From assembly GCA_902558545.1 (NCBI GenBank), contig CACEEJ010000002.1, forward strand, positions 33,276 to 97,275: a stretch of DNA of 64,000 nt, written 5' to 3'. The notes under the pieces are model-generated. The model ran no database searches. It was not told the DNA's origin and saw nothing but the letters and a program-made list of their open reading frames with translations. A program made the position numbers and the translations under genes. The stretch is from an uncultured Pelagibacteraceae bacterium. GTDB lineage: Bacteria > Pseudomonadota > Alphaproteobacteria > Pelagibacterales > Pelagibacteraceae. Positions 59,664 through 64,000 of the stretch are shown here, in pieces; position 1 is the stretch's first letter, and each line of letters starts with the position of its first letter.

Positions 59664-60767
59664 ATGAAAATTGAGCTAGTTGAAAATAAGGTCTATTTTA
59701 ATAATGGGTCTGAAAAAAAAGAAATTCACCCATTCTGGTTAAGAGAAAGAGTTAATGGTGAGGAGTATTTAGATAAAGGAACTCAGCAAAGACTTTTTGA
59801 TCCTACCTTTTTAAGTAATGATGTTTCAATAAATAAAGTAAAACTTAATGAAAAATACTTAGAGGTTGATTTTAATGATGGTGTTAATTCAAAATTAGAA
59901 ATTGATAAAATTACTTCTGAATTTTCAAAAGAAGATATTGTAATAAAATCTATTGAAAAAACCAAATGGGACTCTTCTTTAAAAAATATAAAAAATTTTA
60001 AATACCAAGAAAATTTTTACGAAAGTAAAGAGATGCACGATCTACTTGTTTTGTTTTACAAACATGGTTTTGTAATAATTAAAAATATTCCAACATCTAA
60101 AAATTATATTTTGGAATTTGCAAATTCTATAGGAAGTGTTCGAAGAACAAATTTTGGTGAATATTTTAATGTAAAATCTAAACCTGATCCAAACGATCTT
60201 GCTTATACGTCATTGGCATTAGCGCCTCATACTGACAATCCTTATAGAAATCCTGTACCATGTATTCAGCTTTTGCATTGTATAGAAAGTAAAGTTTCAG
60301 GAGGATTATCAACTTTAGTAGATGGTTATACAGTTACTGAAGATTTAAAAAATCAATATCCAGAATTTTATAAAATTTTAACTGAAGTAAAAGTTAGATT
60401 TAGATTTATAGATAAAGAGGTAATTTTAGAAACTATCTCTCCTTTGATTGAACTAAATGAGGATAAGAGTTTCAAGCAGGTAAGATTTAGTCCTAGATTA
60501 GACTATGTTCCAGTTTTAGAAAAAGAAAAATTAGATCTTTACTACCAAGCAAGAAAAAAAATATCCGAAATGTATAATTCAGATAAATATAGAATTGAAT
60601 TCAAACTCGAGCCAAAAGACTTAATGATGATGGATAATCATAGACTTCTCCATGGAAGAACAGCTTATGAGTCAAAAGAAGGTGAGAGATTTTTACAAGG
60701 TTGTTATATTGATTACGATAGTACTGAAGGAAAACTTAGACACTTAAAAAGAAAGTTTAATCTTTAA
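59664..60767 (+). CDS. TauD/gamma-butyrobetaine dioxygenase-like Fe(II)/2OG oxygenase
   Basis: The 367-residue protein has an N-terminal DUF971-like domain (1-95, with HPFWLRERV) and a C-terminal TauD-type domain. The iron triad is His189 and Asp191 in APHTDN plus His330 in LLHGRTAY; Arg at about 342 can bind 2-oxoglutarate. The N-terminal cysteines that bind zinc in gamma-butyrobetaine hydroxylase are lacking. A trimethylated amine or a related quaternary osmolyte is the probable substrate. It is divergent from the phosphatase gene across 67 bases. Confidence 0.82.
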   Translation: MKIELVENKVYFNNGSEKKEIHPFWLRERVNGEEYLDKGTQQRLFDPTFLSNDVSINKVKLNEKYLEVDFNDGVNSKLEIDKITSEFSKEDIVIKSIEKTKWDSSLKNIKNFKYQENFYESKEMHDLLVLFYKHGFVIIKNIPTSKNYILEFANSIGSVRRTNFGEYFNVKSKPDPNDLAYTSLALAPHTDNPYRNPVPCIQLLHCIESKVSGGLSTLVDGYTVTEDLKNQYPEFYKILTEVKVRFRFIDKEVILETISPLIELNEDKSFKQVRFSPRLDYVPVLEKEKLDLYYQARKKISEMYNSDKYRIEFKLEPKDLMMMDNHRLLHGRTAYESKEGERFLQGCYIDYDSTEGKLRHLKRKFNL

Positions 60768-61344
60768 ACAAATTTTCTATTTGCGCTTCAGCCTCTTTGA
60801 TGGATTTTTCATAATCTAGTGCCATTTGGTCTGCACTAATTATATCTACTTTTTCTATACCAAAAAAGTTAAGAATAAATTTTAACCAAGGAGTTAAAAA
60901 ATCTTCTGAACTATTTAGTTTTGTTCCTCCAGAAGTAATAACTAGATATGCATGTTTATTTTTTAACAATCCCTCTCTTCTACCATTTGGTTTAAATCTA
61001 AAAGTTTCACCTATACGAGCAGCTAAATCCGACCAAGCTTTAAGAGTTGCTGGTGGTCCATAATTATAAATTGGTGCTGAAATTATAATGATATCACTCT
61101 CTTTTAATTCTTTTACAAGCTTATCAGAAAGCTCAAACATTTTTTTATGTTCTTCTGTTTGGTCTTTTTCATCAATATTCATTCCAGATTCTGTAAGCCC
61201 ACTTACAAAAAGCATCTCATCATCTAAATCTCTATAAATTACTTCATCTTCTGGTTTTTTAATTTTATCTAAAAGTTTTTTTGCTAAAGCTCTTGAGGTA
61301 GAGCCTTTTTTTCGAGCACTGGAGTCTATTTGATAAATCTTCAT
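60757..61344 (-). CDS. FMN-dependent NADH:quinone reductase/azoreductase (AzoR family)
   Basis: The 195-residue flavodoxin-like protein has the FMN loop QIDSSARKKGSTSRAL (5-20), SAPIYNYGPPATLKAWSD near 89, and ITSGGT near 136. The family reduces quinones and azo compounds with NADH as a dimer. It converges with the dioxygenase gene with an 11-base overlap, and follows ccdA by 9 bases. Protection from oxidative or quinone stress is the usual role. Confidence 0.85.
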   Translation of the reverse strand: MKIYQIDSSARKKGSTSRALAKKLLDKIKKPEDEVIYRDLDDEMLFVSGLTESGMNIDEKDQTEEHKKMFELSDKLVKELKESDIIIISAPIYNYGPPATLKAWSDLAARIGETFRFKPNGRREGLLKNKHAYLVITSGGTKLNSSEDFLTPWLKFILNFFGIEKVDIISADQMALDYEKSIKEAEAQIENLFKD

Positions 61345-61353
61345 TTATTCTTT

Positions 61354-62061
61354 TTATCCGAATTTTTGCATAAAAGGAAAGATTTCAATTATATAAAATC
61401 CAATTGCTTGTAATTGATTGGTTAAAATTAAAATACCTGTAACTAAAAGAGTTATTCCACCAATTTTTGAAATTAAATTTATGTTTTTCTTAAAATTTTT
61501 AGAAAATAATAAGAACCTTTGAATTAAGTATCCAGATAAAACAAAAGGAATAGCAAGACCTAATGAATAAGAAATCAACAAGATTACAGCTCTTGATAAA
61601 GTTTCTTCAATAGATGCTAAAGCTAAAATTGAACCTAAAATTGGACCAATACATGGTGTCCAGCCAAAACCAAAAGCAACACCTATAATATATGGAAAAA
61701 GGATATTTCTTGATTCTTTTGCATCAAACCTTTTTTCAAAATTTAAATATGGAATATTGATAATTCCAATTAATTGAAGAGAAAAAATTATAATAATTAT
61801 TCCTGCTGAAATTCTTAACACCTCTGAATTTTGTAATAGCGCCTGTCCCAAAAAAGATGCTGATGCACCTAAAAGAACAAATACAGTTGAGAACCCTAAA
61901 CAAAATAAAATTAATGGAAAAAAATTAATTTTTTTTTGATTTAAAATTTCTTGTAAAGATTGGCCAGAGATATAAGAAATATATCCAGGTATTAAAGGTA
62001 AAACACATGGAGATAAAAAACTTATAAGTCCTGCTCCAAAAGCAATTAAGTATTCAAACAT
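61354..62061 (-). CDS. ccdA: CcdA/DsbD-type thiol-reducing membrane protein
   Basis: The 235-residue protein has six membrane segments and the paired cysteines of the CcdA family: SPCVLPLIPGYISYISG in the first helix and TPCIGPILGSIL in the fourth. These two carry electrons from cytosolic thioredoxin to periplasmic thiol proteins, chiefly for cytochrome c assembly. It lacks the N- and C-terminal domains of full DsbD. It follows ppc by 0 bases; no other ccm genes lie nearby. Confidence 0.9.
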   Translation of the reverse strand: MFEYLIAFGAGLISFLSPCVLPLIPGYISYISGQSLQEILNQKKINFFPLILFCLGFSTVFVLLGASASFLGQALLQNSEVLRISAGIIIIIFSLQLIGIINIPYLNFEKRFDAKESRNILFPYIIGVAFGFGWTPCIGPILGSILALASIEETLSRAVILLISYSLGLAIPFVLSGYLIQRFLLFSKNFKKNINLISKIGGITLLVTGILILTNQLQAIGFYIIEIFPFMQKFG

Positions 62062-64000
62062 TTATCCAGTATTTTTCATTGCTGCAGAAATACCTGCAAT
62101 CGATGTCATTAAAGCATCTTCAAGAAATTTTTTATCTAAATTTTTATATTTTTTATTTGTTAATTTATTCATTACATTTGCCTGCAGTATATTTAGCATC
62201 TCCGTATAATTATTTCTTATAAATAAAGCTTTTCTAAATTCTTTTCTCTCTTTTACCACTTCTCTGGGGGTAATTTTATTGTGCAATTTGACCAGTGCCT
62301 CAAATTGAAATCTTAATTTTTTACCAATTCTTTTTAATGAGGCATCAGCTAAATTATTTTCATAAATAACTGATATTTCTGGATCCACCTTAGAAATTAC
62401 CATATCTAAAATATCCATTGTTGATACAAAGTATGGCCAATTTCTTTCCATGTCAGTCATTATTCTTTTAAACTTTTTAATTGAACCATATCTAAGTGCT
62501 TCGGTTGTACCAAGCCAAGCGGGTAACATTAATCTAATTTGTGTCCAAGCAAATACCCAAGGAATAGCTCTTAAACTTTGAATGTTATCAACATTCTTTC
62601 TTTTGGTTGGTCTTGATCCAATTGCAAGTTTTCCTAGTGATTTATGTGGCGTAACTGTTTTGAAGTAACGAATAAAATCCTCACTTTGATTAAGATATTT
62701 TCTATATGAAGATGTAGAAATTTCTGACATTTTTTGAATTAATTCACGCCAATTGGTTTTTGATCTTGGTGGAGGATTTAAAGAAGCATCCATTACAGAA
62801 CCGATATAGCTACAAAGGTTGTATTCAGCTAAGGGTTTGTATCCATACTTTTGTTGAATCACCTCACCTTGATCAGTAATTCTTATTTTGCCATTAACTG
62901 TTCCTGAAGGTTGTGATTTTAAAGTAGCCTGAATAGGTCCGCCTCCTCTTCCTGGAGATCCACCTCTACCATGGAAGAAAACAAGATCTATTTTATATTT
63001 TTTAGCTAAACTTCTAAGCTCCTCTTGAAGTTTATATTGATGCCAACTCGCAGATAATTTTCCAGCATCTTTACTAGAATCAGAATATCCAATCATCACT
63101 TCCTGCTTTGAATTAATCATTTTTCTATACCATGAAAGTTTGAATAGATTTGTCATTACTCCACTAGCATTTTTTAAATCATCCAAAGTTTCAAAAAGTG
63201 GCACAACTCTTAATAAATTTTTGTTTTGTGCCTGCATTTGTAAAAAATAAACAGATAAAATATCAGATGCCGTTGAGGTCATTGATATTACATATGCGCC
63301 TAGGCACTCAATTGGTGTTTTTGCTATCTGTTTGAAAGTATTCCAAACTTCTTTATTTTCTTTATCTTTTATTTTTATTTTATCTACAAAAAATTTTTTT
63401 TCTTTTATAGATTTATTTAATAATTTTACTTTTTTCTATTTCATTTAAAAAAGAATATTTTATATTTTTTTTCTTTTTAAAAATTTCGTTTAAAAGTTTT
63501 TCATGTCTATCTGCCTCTTGTCTTATATCTAATCTTGCTAAATTAATTCCAAAGCACCTGACTCTTCTCATTAAATCTAATAGGTCTGAATTTGCAATAT
63601 ACTCTCCTCGGTTTGCTTTTAATGATTTTCTTACTTCTCTTAATGGAATTGTTATTTCATTTTTATTTTGAATTAATCTAAATCTGCATCGTTATTTAAA
63701 TGATTTTCAATTAATTGATGAGTTAGTCTTACCTTGTCTCTAATTGGTCTCAAATAAACTCTATAAGGTTCATAGCTATTTCCTGTTGCTCTTTTAATTT
63801 TTGTAGAGCATTCTTCCATTGATAAATCTTGTATTAATTTAGTCAGTTCTTTCTCATATAATTTTGCAGCTTGCCATCTAGAAAATAAAATTACCTTCTT
63901 TGTAACTTCAGCTGTTACATTAGGATTTCCATCTCTATCTCCCCCCATCCATGATCCAAATTGAATTGGATTAAAATCACGAGGTAAATCTTTCTTTAAA
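62062..64000 (-). pseudogene. ppc: Phosphoenolpyruvate carboxylase, partial and twice frameshifted
   Basis: Three frame segments make one PEPC. From the right edge (the 5' part lies outside), FGSWMGGDRDGNPNVT and the catalytic Arg region run to a stop at 63673. The second segment (about 63690 to 63416) reads NEITIPLREVRKSLKANRGEYI, LMRRVRCFGINLARLDIRQEADRH and FLNEIEK in another frame. From about 63435 the first frame resumes with GAYVISMTSTASDILSVYFL and ends at 62062 with the C-terminal NTG. The joins must lie in 63676-63691 (one base missing) and 63416-63435 (one base too many), both T/A runs. The intervening reading is fully PEPC-like, which favours sequence errors or a very recent disruption. 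PEPC supplies oxaloacetate. Confidence 0.88.

Noticed and set aside
1-64000. CRISPR arrays, insertion sequences, prophage or integrase
   Set aside because: No regularly spaced repeats, transposase, phage or recombinase genes were found on either strand.

Overview
The window is a dense, strongly A/T-rich stretch of an alphaproteobacterium of the SAR11 type (Pelagibacterales). The signs are very short or overlapping gene junctions, lysine/asparagine-rich proteins, almost no regulators, no insertion sequences or CRISPR, and a gene set built around high-affinity ABC uptake, osmolytes and small sulfur and nitrogen compounds. No stretch over 300 bases lacks a gene; the longest gaps are the 181-base tpa/tauA divergent region (26610-26790), 154 bases at 33676-33829, 144 bases at 45493-45636 and 159 bases at 54254-54412. 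The assignment is inference from composition and content; no ribosomal RNA is present to confirm it.

Layout. 0-5.5 kb: an AbrB-type membrane protein, a GT9 glycosyltransferase with a DUF6165 protein, a PhyH-type dioxygenase and a polar amino acid ABC importer without its ATPase. 5.6-13.2 kb: polyamine synthesis and methylthioadenosine recycling (class II aldolase plus a fused AdoMet decarboxylase-spermidine synthase; mtnP, a secreted hydrolase and mtnA; apt divergent), interrupted by trpB2 and a DUF1015 gene. 13.2-19.7 kb: an even more A-rich surface-sugar island (SGNH protein, GT2, rmlB, rmlA, 4-ketoreductase-like SDR, ColD/E1-like PLP enzyme, RmlC-like epimerase). 19.7-21.4 kb: purine salvage (guaC, xanthine/guanine-type PRTase) and tRNA-Met. 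21.7-31.6 kb: a taurine island (DMGDH-like flavoprotein, ald and tpa opposite tauABC and an LDH2-family dehydrogenase). 31.9-40.4 kb: a two-HTH regulator, a BASS transporter, an AfuABC/FbpABC-like importer, Pta and HpsN. 40.4-46.7 kb: a carbohydrate ABC importer with a GH63-like glycosidase. 46.7-51.7 kb: hydrolase, LysE exporter and a glycine betaine/proline ProVWX system whose proX is frameshifted. 51.8-53.8 kb: VOC protein and cysE-cysK. 54.4-57.9 kb: a run of nine small same-strand genes ending in an SMR-DUF2798-SMR trio. 57.9-64 kb: DUF952, DUF924, HisN-like phosphatase, TauD/GBBH-like dioxygenase, azoreductase, ccdA and a ppc carrying two frameshifts that runs off the right edge.

The genes suggest linked tasks. 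Spermidine synthesis yields methylthioadenosine, and the window encodes MtnP, MtnA and a class II aldolase that could complete a short methylthioribose shunt, with Apt recovering the adenine. Taurine import, transamination (Tpa) and alanine recycling (Ald) form one divergent locus; LDH2-family, Pta and HpsN genes nearby suggest wider C2/C3 sulfonate use, although Xsc is not in the window. All five solute-binding-protein genes are followed by an RNA hairpin before the next transporter gene, a shared architecture that probably sets binding-protein excess.

The most noteworthy oddities are the pair of SMR proteins lacking the coupling glutamate, a taurine permease with a roughly 370-residue extra domain, a PRTase gene whose start lies 6 bases after a tRNA 3' end, the His-for-Lys substitution in the sugar PLP enzyme, and three homopolymer-type frameshifts in otherwise conserved genes (proX once, ppc twice).
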